The notes below the pieces were generated by a model that made no database searches, was not told where the DNA came from, and was given only the letters and a program-made list of their open reading frames with translations. Shown here one piece after another: positions 36,710-45,124 of a stretch of 64,000 nucleotides of DNA. The DNA is from Roseateles sp. SL47. Lineage in GTDB: Bacteria > Pseudomonadota > Gammaproteobacteria > Burkholderiales > Burkholderiaceae_C. The position numbers and the translations under genes are program-made. The stretch spans positions 868,001 to 932,000 of the forward strand of contig NZ_CP113068.1 of assembly GCF_026625885.1 (NCBI RefSeq), read 5' to 3'. The first letter of the stretch is position 1. Each line of letters opens with the position of its first letter.

Positions 36710-37288
36710 TCAGACGCCGAGCGCTTCGCCCGCGCCCAGCAGGGTCGCCACCCCCAGCACCGCAAAGATCACGGCGGCAATGCCATGCACCAGGCGGACC
36801 GGCAGCTTGTGCGCCAGCTTGTCACCAATCAGCACCGCCGGCACGTTGGCCAGCATCATGCCGAGGGTAGTGCCCGCCACCACCGGCCACAGGTCGTTGA
36901 AGCGCGCCGCCAGGGCCACGGTGGCGATCTGCGTCTTGTCGCCCATCTCGGCCAGGAAGAAGGCCACGATGGTGGTGCCGAGCACGCCCAGCTTGAAGCG
37001 GCCGCCGGTTTCTTCCTCCTCGATCTTGTCCGGAATCAAGGTCCAGATGGCCATGGCGATGAAGCCAACGCCCAGCACCCAGCGCAGGATCTGCGGCGAC
37101 ACCTGAGACGTGATCCAGGCCCCGATGGCGCCCGCGCAGGCATGGTTCACCAGGGTGGCGATGAGGATGCCGAGGATGATGGGAATGGGGCGGCGGAAAC
37201 GTGCCGCGAGGATGAAGGCCAGCAGCTGGGTCTTGTCGCCAATTTCGGCGAGGGCCACCAGGCCTGTAGAGATGAGAAAAGCTTCCAT
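36710..37288 (-). CDS. UPF0016/GDT1-family transporter (probable Mn exporter)
   Basis: 192 residues from ATG 37288. Six helices carrying two copies of the family motif E-x-G-D-K-T-Q (ALAEIGDKTQLLAF near the start and LAEMGDKTQIATVALAARF in the second half), which binds the cation. Bacterial members (MneA/MneP-like) export manganese. A leader with yybP-ykoY-like features precedes it, consistent with Mn control. Longer in-frame starts run into that leader and are rejected. Confidence 0.9.
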   Translation of the reverse strand: MEAFLISTGLVALAEIGDKTQLLAFILAARFRRPIPIILGILIATLVNHACAGAIGAWITSQVSPQILRWVLGVGFIAMAIWTLIPDKIEEEETGGRFKLGVLGTTIVAFFLAEMGDKTQIATVALAARFNDLWPVVAGTTLGMMLANVPAVLIGDKLAHKLPVRLVHGIAAVIFAVLGVATLLGAGEALGV

Positions 37289-37299
37289 GGAACACTCAG

Positions 37300-37425
37300 C
37301 GGCCGTGTTGAACCTATGACCATGCCCACCCCCGGCCGCAACCCGGGGGGCATGGTCAAAGGTCTCGCCAGGCTGGGAACCGGGAGGTTCCTGGCTACCT
37401 CGCGCCATGAGCTGGGCGGACACTC
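37300..37425 (-). ncRNA. yybP-ykoY-type manganese riboswitch (candidate)
   Basis: Read on the minus strand, the leader contains GCGAGACCTTTGACC (around 37354-37368), which pairs through a long GC-rich arm (GGGCATGGTC) with GGTCATAGGTTCAACAC (37305-37321), just before the UPF0016 start. The GAGACCTTTG block and its partner are the conserved L3/P3 part of the yybP-ykoY family, commonly found before UPF0016 genes. I could not match the first conserved loop with confidence, so the 5' limit is approximate. Confidence 0.65.
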
Positions 37426-37502
37426 AAAAGAGTTCCAGAGGCTCAAGTCTGTTGACGCGGGTCTGCTGAATGGGCACCTCGGGGAGGTGCGGGGTGCAGC
37501 GG

Positions 37503-38945
37503 CTACTCCCCAATGACAGCGCTCATTCTAACCACAGCCAGGCCCGGCCAGGCGCGTTGCAGGGGCTCCGGCGCGCCCGCCTCGCCCACCAGCAGCACCT
37601 GCGTGCCGGATTCACGCCAGCAGCTGCCCATCAGGAGTTGCAGCACCGGCGCGCTCACGGCGCGCAACCGTTGCGGCCACTGCAGCGTGTCGTCCAGGTC
37701 GCCCTGGCCAATGGCGTCGGCCAGTAGCGCATCCGGGGCGGACACCAGACGGCTTTGCCATTCCCCCAGTGCCAGGGCCTGAGCCAGGGCCAGGTCGTCC
37801 GGGGTGACGGCTTCGGCCGCCAGCCGTGGCAGGTGTTCCCGAGCCTGAGCCAGCAGTTCGGGCACGGCTTCCGGCGGCAGGCTCAAGGACAGGCGCCAGC
37901 ACGCGGGGCCGCCGGGCGCTTCCATGTCGCTGCGCCAGGCCCAGGGCAGGCTGTCCAGCAGCCGCTCCTGCATCAGGTGGCGGGCCAGTGCACGCAGCGC
38001 TGCTGGCGTGCTGCGCGGTACGGCGGTCTGCAACACCACACAACAACCGGTGGCACGCGGCAGCGGGATCATGCGCGCCACGGCGGGCGGCTGGGCCGCT
38101 GCAGCCACAGCAGCTTCGGCAATCCGCGTGGTCAGCGTGGCCGGCGCTGGCTTGGGGGCGCGCCAATCCTCGAACAGGTCCTGCGCCAGGTCGCGGGCCG
38201 TGTCCATGGAGAGGTCGCCGCAGAGCAGCAGCTGGGTGTGGTCCGGCCGCCAGTAGAGGCGATGGAAGGCCTGCACCTCGTCGCGCTTGAGACGCTTGAG
38301 CGTGCCGGCACTCGCCAGCGGATAGGCGCCCCCCCAGAACAGCCGTCGGCCGGCCCAGGGCGCCAGTTGCTCCGCATCCGCCCGGCGCAGCAGCAGGGCA
38401 TCCTGCGCACGACCGCGCACATGCTCCAACGCTTCGAAGGTCAGCGTGGGCGCACCGACCAGATCCGCCATCAGGCTGACCGCGTCGTCACATTGGTCCG
38501 GCAAAGCCTCCAGCGCAATCTCCGCCGACGCCGGTGAAAGATCCAGCCGCAATGGCCGGCCCAGCAGGTCGGAGGCATAGGCGATGTCGGCGGAATCCAT
38601 GGTTTCGTCGCCGCGGGACGCTCCCTGGGCGAGCAGGGTCAGCGCCACTTCCGCCAGGCCTTCGCGGCCGGCGGGATCCTTGAGCCAGCCACCCGCACCG
38701 ATCAGCCGCAAAGAGGTCCGCACGGCCCCGGGGCGAGGCAGCACCAGCAGGCGCAGGCCGTTGGGCAGACGGGCCTGTTGCAGGTTCAAAGACGCCACGG
38801 CGGGGGCCGGCGGCGCTTCAGGCGGGCTTTCAAATCCGGAGGGCGGCGGCGGCACAGCGCCTTGTGAGCGAGCCTGCACTGGCAGCATCGGCAAGGCGGT
38901 GGCCAGGCTGGCGCCCAGCATCAGGTCACGTCGTTTCAGGCTCAT
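37503..38945 (-). CDS. M16-family peptidase-like protein, non-catalytic subunit
   Basis: 480 residues with a twin-arginine-like export signal (SLKRRDLMLGASLATALPML). The M16 fold is evident (LPNGLRLLVLPRPGAVRTSL, AFHRLYWRPDHTQLLLCGDL). The zinc motif HxxEH is absent: the corresponding stretch reads AGREGLAEVALTLLAQGASR. Such inactive subunits pair with an active one. Its ATG overlaps the stop of the upstream M16 gene (ATGA). Confidence 0.85.
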   Translation of the reverse strand: MSLKRRDLMLGASLATALPMLPVQARSQGAVPPPPSGFESPPEAPPAPAVASLNLQQARLPNGLRLLVLPRPGAVRTSLRLIGAGGWLKDPAGREGLAEVALTLLAQGASRGDETMDSADIAYASDLLGRPLRLDLSPASAEIALEALPDQCDDAVSLMADLVGAPTLTFEALEHVRGRAQDALLLRRADAEQLAPWAGRRLFWGGAYPLASAGTLKRLKRDEVQAFHRLYWRPDHTQLLLCGDLSMDTARDLAQDLFEDWRAPKPAPATLTTRIAEAAVAAAAQPPAVARMIPLPRATGCCVVLQTAVPRSTPAALRALARHLMQERLLDSLPWAWRSDMEAPGGPACWRLSLSLPPEAVPELLAQAREHLPRLAAEAVTPDDLALAQALALGEWQSRLVSAPDALLADAIGQGDLDDTLQWPQRLRAVSAPVLQLLMGSCWRESGTQVLLVGEAGAPEPLQRAWPGLAVVRMSAVIGE

Positions 38946-40324
38946 ACCACCACTCCCGAGGCGCCTGATGCTGCGGCGGCTCCGACATCGGCCAGCAAGG
39001 TCAGGACCGGCGCGCGCACGATCTGGCTGCGCCAGAGCTGCTGCACATCCCTGGCTTCCAGCCGGGTCCAGGCGGCGGCGTCCTTGGCCGCTGCCTGCAG
39101 GTCACCCCGGACGGCCCACGCCGTGCCGAGGCTGCGGGCCAGGGGGTCGGCGCTCCATTCCAGCGCCTGCCAATCACGCTTGAGCAAGGCCTTGGCCTTG
39201 TCCAGCTCTTCGTCGCTCACCGGTTCATCGGCCAGGCGGACGACTTCATTCTGCAGCGCCTGCGCCAAAGGCGCGGCGGTCTGCCCATGGGCGGCCAGGC
39301 CCTGTGCCATCAGCAGGCCCGCCTGCTGGCGCTGGCTCAGCCACAGATGGAGACGATGGGCCACTGCCAGTTCGTCCACCAGGGTGTCGGTCAGGCGGCC
39401 GGAGCGGCCCCGGGCCAGCAGCGCATGCGCCAGCTGCCAGATGGGGGTGCTGGCATCGTCCGCGCGCGGCACCTGCCAGACCAAGGCTGCCGCCGGCAGC
39501 GGCGCCTGCGGCAGCGACAGCTTCACCGTCTGGCTCTGCGAGCGACGCGGTTCCTTGACCTCCCGGAACTCCACCGGCGCGGCCAGCGGGGGGCGGATGG
39601 AACCGAAGTGATGCTGCACCCAGCGCGCCAGCGTGGCCTCGTCATACGGGCCGGTGATCACCAGCAGCGCGCGGTCGCAGCGGAACCCGGCAGCGTGAAA
39701 GGCACGAACGGCTTCGAGGTCCAGATCCTTGAGCTGATCGGGATCGCCCAGGGCTCCGCGCTGGTAGGGGTGGCTGAGATAAGCGTTGCGGGCCATCGCC
39801 GGTTCCAGGCGGCCGTACGGGCGCATCAAGGGCTGCCGCACGGCCTGCTGCACCTGGGCGCGCGCGCGGTCCAGGTTGTCAGGTTCCAGGCGCGGGTTGC
39901 TCATGCGTTCGGCTTCGGCCCAGAGGATGCGCTCCAACTGGTGAGCAGGCACGACGGTCTGGAGCGCGGCGAAGTCCTCATCCAGTTCCAGGCTGGTGGT
40001 GCCACCGGCCTGGGCCACCAGGCGGTGGAACTGCCCGGCCTCGAGATAACGGCTGGCTGCGGCCACCAGGCGCAGGGTCAGATGGGTGAGGCCGGAGCGC
40101 CCGGTCGGGTCGTCCTTGGCGCCCACGCGATAGACCACCCGCACGGCAACATGCGGACCGGGCGCAGGACGGGCGACCCAGAGCAGGCCATTTCCCAACA
40201 TGTTCGCCAACATGTTCGCTGAACTGTTCGCCACAGTGTTCGGCTGAGGGGACTGTTGAGCGGCCGAGGAAACGCCCGAGGGGCTGGTCGGCAGACGCTG
40301 GGGCTCAAGACTCGGACTGGACAT
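38942..40324 (-). CDS. M16-family peptidase-like protein, also lacking the zinc motif
   Basis: 460 residues. M16 features: VRVVYRVGAKDDPTGRSGLT at the position of the strand before the metal site, GGTTSLELDEDFAALQTVVP, and YQRGALGDPDQLKDLDLEAV. Where HFLEH is expected it reads THLTLRLVAAASRY (one His, no Glu-His), and the distal Glu region reads ARAQVQQAVRQ. It therefore looks inactive although it occupies the place of the catalytic partner. Near the N-terminus a 4-residue repeat (TVAN-SSAN-MLAN-MLGN) is encoded by a 12-nt tandem repeat. No clear signal peptide. Confidence 0.83.
   Translation of the reverse strand: MSSPSLEPQRLPTSPSGVSSAAQQSPQPNTVANSSANMLANMLGNGLLWVARPAPGPHVAVRVVYRVGAKDDPTGRSGLTHLTLRLVAAASRYLEAGQFHRLVAQAGGTTSLELDEDFAALQTVVPAHQLERILWAEAERMSNPRLEPDNLDRARAQVQQAVRQPLMRPYGRLEPAMARNAYLSHPYQRGALGDPDQLKDLDLEAVRAFHAAGFRCDRALLVITGPYDEATLARWVQHHFGSIRPPLAAPVEFREVKEPRRSQSQTVKLSLPQAPLPAAALVWQVPRADDASTPIWQLAHALLARGRSGRLTDTLVDELAVAHRLHLWLSQRQQAGLLMAQGLAAHGQTAAPLAQALQNEVVRLADEPVSDEELDKAKALLKRDWQALEWSADPLARSLGTAWAVRGDLQAAAKDAAAWTRLEARDVQQLWRSQIVRAPVLTLLADVGAAAASGASGVVV
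40197..40244. repeat. 12-nt tandem repeat, four copies
   Basis: AACATGTTCGCC, AACATGTTCGCT, GAACTGTTCGCC, ACAGTGTTCGGC in direct succession inside the 5' end of the M16 gene. The copies differ at the first positions, and length variation between strains would stay in frame. Confidence 0.75.
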
Positions 40325-40521
40325 AGGCCCAGCATAGCTGCCAATCCGGTGTCAGCAGCCTGCCGTCATGATCCGCACCACGGCTGCGCCCCAGAGCTCG
40401 GGGACAGCCGTGAACCGCCTCTCCCCGCCCCCTCCCACCACGGCACCGTCGGCACCGTCAGTACCGGCGATGTCGGCTGCTGGTGGCCATCCCGTCCGAT
40501 CATTGAAACAGGAGTCACCAC

Positions 40522-40905
40522 ATGCAAATGGCCTACACCATCGTCTATGTCTCGGATGTCGCCGAGTCCCTGGCCTTCTTTGGACGCGCTTTCGGGGTGC
40601 CGCAGCGCTTCCTGCACGAGTCCGGCGCCTACGGCGAACTCGAGACCGGCAGCACCACGCTGGCCTTCGCCCGGCATGACATTGCCAGGGGCAATCTCGG
40701 CCATGACTACCGTCGCGCTTCCGATGGGGCGCCGCTGGGGATGGAGGTGGGGCTGGCCACCCAGGATGTGCCCGCTGCCTATGCCCAGGCGGTGGAGGCC
40801 GGTGCACAGGGCCTGACCCCGCCGGTCACGAAGCCCTGGGGGCAGGTGGTGGCGTATGTCCGGTGCCCGGATGGGACGCTGGTGGAGCTGTGCACGCCGA
40901 TGTGA
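40522..40905 (+). CDS. VOC (glyoxalase/bleomycin-resistance fold) protein
   Basis: 127 residues from ATG 40522 with AGGAG 8-9 nt upstream. Two beta-alpha-beta modules: MAYTIVYVSDVAESLAFFGR and LGMEVGLATQDVPAAYAQAV, ending YVRCPDGTLVELCTPM with the C-terminal Glu ligand. Family members include lyases, dioxygenases and antibiotic-binding proteins; the specific role is unknown. Monocistronic. The 196-nt gap upstream shows no other gene. Confidence 0.88.
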   Translation: MQMAYTIVYVSDVAESLAFFGRAFGVPQRFLHESGAYGELETGSTTLAFARHDIARGNLGHDYRRASDGAPLGMEVGLATQDVPAAYAQAVEAGAQGLTPPVTKPWGQVVAYVRCPDGTLVELCTPM

Positions 40906-40950
40906 GGGGGCGTGCGGTGCGGCGGGCCAGAACCGCCGCACCGAGGGTGC

Positions 40951-42255
40951 TCAGGCCTCGTCCGGATCCCCCCGCTGCTGCGGCTCCACCACAATCCGCG
41001 CATGCCGCTGGAAGGTGAAATACGCCCAGGCCCAATCGGCAAACACACGCAGGCGGTTGCGGAACCCGATCAGGAAGTACACGTGTACAAACAGCCAGAA
41101 CAGCCAGGCCGAGAAGCCGCTGAACTGGATGCTGCCCAGGTCCGCCACCGCCGCCTTGCGGCCGATGGTGGCCAGGGAACCGTAGTCCCGATAACGGAAG
41201 GCGCCTTCGGAGCGGCCTTGCATCCGCGCCAGGATCTGGAGCGCGGCATGACGGCCCGCCTGCTTGGCCCCGGGGCTCACGCCCGGCACCGGCTTGCGGC
41301 TGCCGTCCTTCTCGTAGCTGAGCGCTGCCGCCATGTCGCCCACCACATACACCTCCGGATGCCCCGGAATGTTCATGTGCTCGTCCACGATGACGCGCCC
41401 GGCCCGGTCCAGCGGAACCTCCAGCGTGCGCGCCAGCGGCGAGGCCGCCACACCCGCCGCCCACACCTTGGTGTGTGAGGCGATGCGCTCGTGGCTGCCA
41501 TCGGGCAGTTGCAGATCCACGCCGGTCTCATCAATGCCCACGACGCGGCAGTTCGTCCGCACCGTCACACCCAGCCGCTCCAGCTGGGCCTGCGCCAGGG
41601 CCGACTGGGCCGGCTTGAAGGTCGCCAGCACACGGTCCGAGCCTTCCACCAGCAGGACTTTCGCCTTGCTGGGGTCGATGCGCCGGAACTCATCGCGCAG
41701 GGTGTGCCGGGCGATTTCCGCCAGCGTGCCGGCCATTTCCACACCGGTCGGGCCACCGCCGATCACCACAAAGGTGAGCCAGCTTTCCCGTTGCGCCGGC
41801 TGGTCCGCCAGCGTCTCGGCCTTTTCAAAACCGCTCAGCAGCCGCGCCCGCAGCTTGAACGCATCGGCCAGGGTCTTGAGGCCCGGCGCATGCGTCTGCC
41901 ACTGGTCATTGCCGAAGTAGCTGTGTGTGGCGCCGGCCGCCACGATCAGGTGGTCATAGACCAGTTCCTGCCCATCCCCCAAATGCACCCGACGCTGCGT
42001 TTTGTCGATGGCCGTGACCTCGGCCATCAGCACGGTCAGATTGCGCTGGTGCCGCCGCATATGGCGGATCGGCGAGGCAATCGAGGGCGCGGACAAGCCT
42101 GCGGTGGCCACCTGGTAGAGCAGCGGCTGAAACAGATGATGGTTGCTGCGGTCAACGAGGGTCACCCGCACCGGCGCGCCCTCCAGCACCTTGGTGGCTT
42201 CCAGGCCACCGAAGCCGCACCCAACGATCACGACATGAGGTAATTCGGCATTCAT
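40951..42255 (-). CDS. ndh: Type II NADH:quinone oxidoreductase
   Basis: 434 residues from ATG 42255. FAD site HVVIVGCGFGGLEATKVLEG, NADH site FVVIGGGPTGVEMAGTLAEI, the VWAAGV motif, VYVVGDMAAAL, and a C-terminal amphipathic membrane anchor (FSAWLFWLFVHVYFLIGFRN). It transfers electrons from NADH to quinone without pumping protons. Divergent from the WYL regulator 61 nt away. Confidence 0.93.
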   Translation of the reverse strand: MNAELPHVVIVGCGFGGLEATKVLEGAPVRVTLVDRSNHHLFQPLLYQVATAGLSAPSIASPIRHMRRHQRNLTVLMAEVTAIDKTQRRVHLGDGQELVYDHLIVAAGATHSYFGNDQWQTHAPGLKTLADAFKLRARLLSGFEKAETLADQPAQRESWLTFVVIGGGPTGVEMAGTLAEIARHTLRDEFRRIDPSKAKVLLVEGSDRVLATFKPAQSALAQAQLERLGVTVRTNCRVVGIDETGVDLQLPDGSHERIASHTKVWAAGVAASPLARTLEVPLDRAGRVIVDEHMNIPGHPEVYVVGDMAAALSYEKDGSRKPVPGVSPGAKQAGRHAALQILARMQGRSEGAFRYRDYGSLATIGRKAAVADLGSIQFSGFSAWLFWLFVHVYFLIGFRNRLRVFADWAWAYFTFQRHARIVVEPQQRGDPDEA

Positions 42256-42316
42256 GCCACAGATACTAACGGGATGACGACCGGCTTCAGTCAATGCGTT
42301 CGCTGACAATGCCGCT

Positions 42317-43009
42317 ATGCGCCGCGCCGACCGACTGTTTCAGATCGTCCAACTCATCCGCGGACGCCGCCTGACCACCGCTGAATTCCTGGCCCAACGT
42401 CTGGAGGTGTCCATCCGCACCGTCTATCGGGATGTGGCGGCCTTGCAGCAGCAAGGGGTGCCCATCGACGGTGAAGCCGGGGTGGGCTACCGCATGCGGG
42501 TGGGGTTTGAATTGCCGCCGCTGATGTTCAGCGCGGAGGAGGCGCAGTCGCTGGTGGCGGCGGTGCGGCTGGCCCAGCCGCAGTTGGATGCCGTGCTGGA
42601 GCAGCGGGCCGAAGAGGCGCTGAGCAAGATCCTGGCGGTGCTGCCGGGCACTGCGCGTGCGGCGGCGGAAAGCCTCACGGTCTACGCTCTGCAACGAGGC
42701 TTGGACGAGGCCACCCGCGCCCGGCTGACCCGGCTGCGGCAGGCGACCGAATCCCGCAACAAGCTGCGGCTCTCGTATCTGGACCTGAACGAGCAGACGA
42801 CCACCCGGGTGGTGCGGCCGCTGGCTTGCTTCTTCTGGGGGCCGGTGTGGACGTTCTCGGCCTGGTGCGAGCTGCGCCAGGACTTCCGCAGCTTCCGGGT
42901 GGACCGGGTGCAGCAGCTGGAGGTGCTGGAGGACCGGTTCCGGGACGAGCCCGGCAAGACGCTGGCGGACCTGCAGCGGCAGGACAACGCCCGAGAGAAC
43001 TGGGCCTGA
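42317..43009 (+). CDS. YafY-type regulator (HTH_11 + WYL domain)
   Basis: 230 residues. N-terminal HTH_11 (RADRLFQIVQLIRGRRLTTA, LEVSIRTVYRDVAALQQQGV) and a WYL domain in the second half (NKLRLSYLDLNEQTTTRVVR, WTFSAWCELRQDFRSFRVDR). WYL regulators sense ligands or nucleic acid fragments. It shares a short divergent promoter with ndh, which may be its target, though that is inference. Confidence 0.9.
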   Translation: MRRADRLFQIVQLIRGRRLTTAEFLAQRLEVSIRTVYRDVAALQQQGVPIDGEAGVGYRMRVGFELPPLMFSAEEAQSLVAAVRLAQPQLDAVLEQRAEEALSKILAVLPGTARAAAESLTVYALQRGLDEATRARLTRLRQATESRNKLRLSYLDLNEQTTTRVVRPLACFFWGPVWTFSAWCELRQDFRSFRVDRVQQLEVLEDRFRDEPGKTLADLQRQDNARENWA

Positions 43010-43030
43010 GGGTCGGCCCGGGCCTGCGCC

Positions 43031-44116
43031 TCAGCGGGCCGCCGCCCCGCGCGGCAGGGCCGCTGCCCGGGGCCGCCAGCGCAGCAACGGCGCTTCCACC
43101 CAGTGATAGAACGGCAGGGCCGCCACATTGCTGAGGGCCCAGGCCGCCAGCAGGGCCAACGGGGCCAGGGCGTCCAGCATCGGCGCCGGGCTTTCGGCCC
43201 GATGCTCATACAGCGCGTTCACCAGCAGGCTGATGGGGAAGTGGATCAGGAACAGCGCATAGGCATGACGGGCGAACCCCTGCACCCGCGCCTGCAGCCA
43301 GACCGGTCCCTGCCCCTGACGCCACAGGGCAACCACGGCGGCCGTGAGACCGGCAACCACCAGTCGCTCGCGGAACTGCAGGGCCAGTGCGCAGACCATC
43401 AACACCGCCAGGGCCGCCAGCGCGGCACGGCGCCAGGGCGTCGGCCAGGTCTGGCACCAGAACAGCAGCGCTCCCAGGCCGTAGGCACCAAAGAAATAGA
43501 TGGCGTAGGCGTCCAGCGACGCCATGCGGTTGAACTGCAGCAGCGAAGCGGCACACAGCGCGCCCACCACGGCGGTCAGCAGATGCTGGCGGGTGGCACG
43601 GGGCAGCGGCAGGCGGCGCAGGCCCCACATCACCAGCAGCAGCAGGGCAAACAGCTGGAAGTCGATGGCCACATACCAGGCGCCCACGGTGAGTGCATCC
43701 ACACCCAGCAGGTCATGCAGCAACAGCGCATGCGCCATCACCTGCACCAGCTCCACCTGGGCCGGCACCAGTTCGGGCAGCAGCGGCTTCACCAGCCAGG
43801 AGGCCAGCAGCGTCAGGACAACGGCGGCCATGAAGGGCGGCACCAGGCGCCAATAGCGCTGGGCCAGCAGGGCCGGCGCGGACTGATGCAGTTGCGATTC
43901 CTGCGCGGACAGGGCGCGGGCACTCAGATAACCACCCAGCACCAGGAAGACCTGCACCGCCATGCGGCCATAGTCGAACAGCCAGCCCGTCAGCAGCGGA
44001 AAGAGCGAATGCATCGCTTCGGCGATCGGTCCGTAGGCGGACAGATGGTGCAGAACGATCAGCTGCGCTGCGACGGCCCGAAGGGCGTCCAGCGGAAAAA
44101 GACGGGCGGCGGCCAT
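43031..44116 (-). CDS. Acyltransferase family 3 membrane protein (OafA/OpgC-like)
   Basis: 361 residues, about ten transmembrane helices. It starts RLFPLDALRAVAAQLIVLHH, the conserved N-terminal helix with R-A-x-A and the catalytic-type His pair region, followed by FLVLGGYLSARAL. Acyltransferase-3 proteins O-acylate sugars on surface polysaccharides, lipids or antibiotics; the acceptor is unknown. Monocistronic. The 271-nt gap on its 5' side contains a short direct repeat AGGTTCAGCA (about 44331-44351) and no gene. Confidence 0.88.
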   Translation of the reverse strand: MAAARLFPLDALRAVAAQLIVLHHLSAYGPIAEAMHSLFPLLTGWLFDYGRMAVQVFLVLGGYLSARALSAQESQLHQSAPALLAQRYWRLVPPFMAAVVLTLLASWLVKPLLPELVPAQVELVQVMAHALLLHDLLGVDALTVGAWYVAIDFQLFALLLLVMWGLRRLPLPRATRQHLLTAVVGALCAASLLQFNRMASLDAYAIYFFGAYGLGALLFWCQTWPTPWRRAALAALAVLMVCALALQFRERLVVAGLTAAVVALWRQGQGPVWLQARVQGFARHAYALFLIHFPISLLVNALYEHRAESPAPMLDALAPLALLAAWALSNVAALPFYHWVEAPLLRWRPRAAALPRGAAAR

Positions 44117-44387
44117 GGCAAAGAACGATCAGGAAAGACGACAGCCAGGCAGGGTGGCCGTCAGACGGAGCGCGATTTTAAAGGGGATGCGCGGGATGGC
44201 CCTGGCCGGGTGGCGCTGTTCGCCCACATCACCGCAGCCATTGGGGAGGCCGGGCCGATCAGCGGCGCCGATTCGAAGTCATCGCGCAAGGCGGCGGGAT
44301 CACCGGGGCCCGCTGGCAACGGCCATGGCTAGGTTCAGCAAGGTTCAGCAAGGGGCCGCAAGGGTCAGCACAGGCCATGCCCCCGAG

Positions 44388-44972
44388 TCACTTCGGCGGC
44401 GGCTCGCTTGGCGGCTTCGGCTTGGGCAACGGGTAGAGCGTGCCGTTGAAGATTCCGGCGAACCAGCCCAGATACCAGTCGATCAAGCGCTGGGGCCAGG
44501 GCTTGCGGACGGGGGGTGTGGGCAGTGGCAGATGGCTGGCATGGTGCTGCCGCACTGCCGTCTCCAGGGCCTGCAACTGCGCCTTGAGTGCTGCAATGCT
44601 GCGCAACTTCAGGCCGGACGGCTGTTGCTCGGTCTGCAGGACCACCGACCAATGCAGCAATGTGCGCTCATCGCCCATCAGTTCGAGGCGGCACTGGGCT
44701 TGCCCCTGCACCACGCCGGATGCCGGGCTGCGCCCCAGGAAGCTGATGCGCAGCCGGGCAGGCCGCTCCACATCCTCGATCTGCACTGTCCCTTCAAAGC
44801 TGGGGAGCACCAGGCGGTAGCTCAGCGCGAGAGGGCCACGGGTCAGCGCGGCGCTGTCGCCGTGGGCGGACTTCACAGCGAGGTCCAGCAGCGGCAGGTC
44901 ATGCAGCGACGCCCAGGCCACGGCGCGGGATACCGGCACGGTCAGTTCGTCGTGAAGCGTCAGGGTGGGCAT
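44388..44972 (-). CDS. CoxG-like SRPBCC protein
   Basis: 194 residues from ATG 44972. START/SRPBCC fold: TLHDELTVPVSRAVAWASLH, LSYRLVLPSFEGTVQIEDVE, and a C-terminal amphipathic or hydrophobic segment with a proline tail (IDWYLGWFAGIFNGTLYPLP). This matches CO-dehydrogenase subunit G proteins, which recruit CoxI/XdhC-type factors to the membrane. It is divergent from an XdhC gene 152 nt away, supporting the assignment. Confidence 0.82.
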   Translation of the reverse strand: MPTLTLHDELTVPVSRAVAWASLHDLPLLDLAVKSAHGDSAALTRGPLALSYRLVLPSFEGTVQIEDVERPARLRISFLGRSPASGVVQGQAQCRLELMGDERTLLHWSVVLQTEQQPSGLKLRSIAALKAQLQALETAVRQHHASHLPLPTPPVRKPWPQRLIDWYLGWFAGIFNGTLYPLPKPKPPSEPPPK

Positions 44973-45124
44973 GAGGCGATTGTCGCCGGGTGGCGGCTTC
45001 CGTGGTGGTGCTGCCCAACAAGGCACCGTCTTGGCGGCCGAAGGGGCACAGGAGAGCCCCGACTGCCGTCGGTCCGTGAAGGCCGTTTCAAGCGGGAAGC
45101 CGCGTTATTGGATATGTTCCGCAT

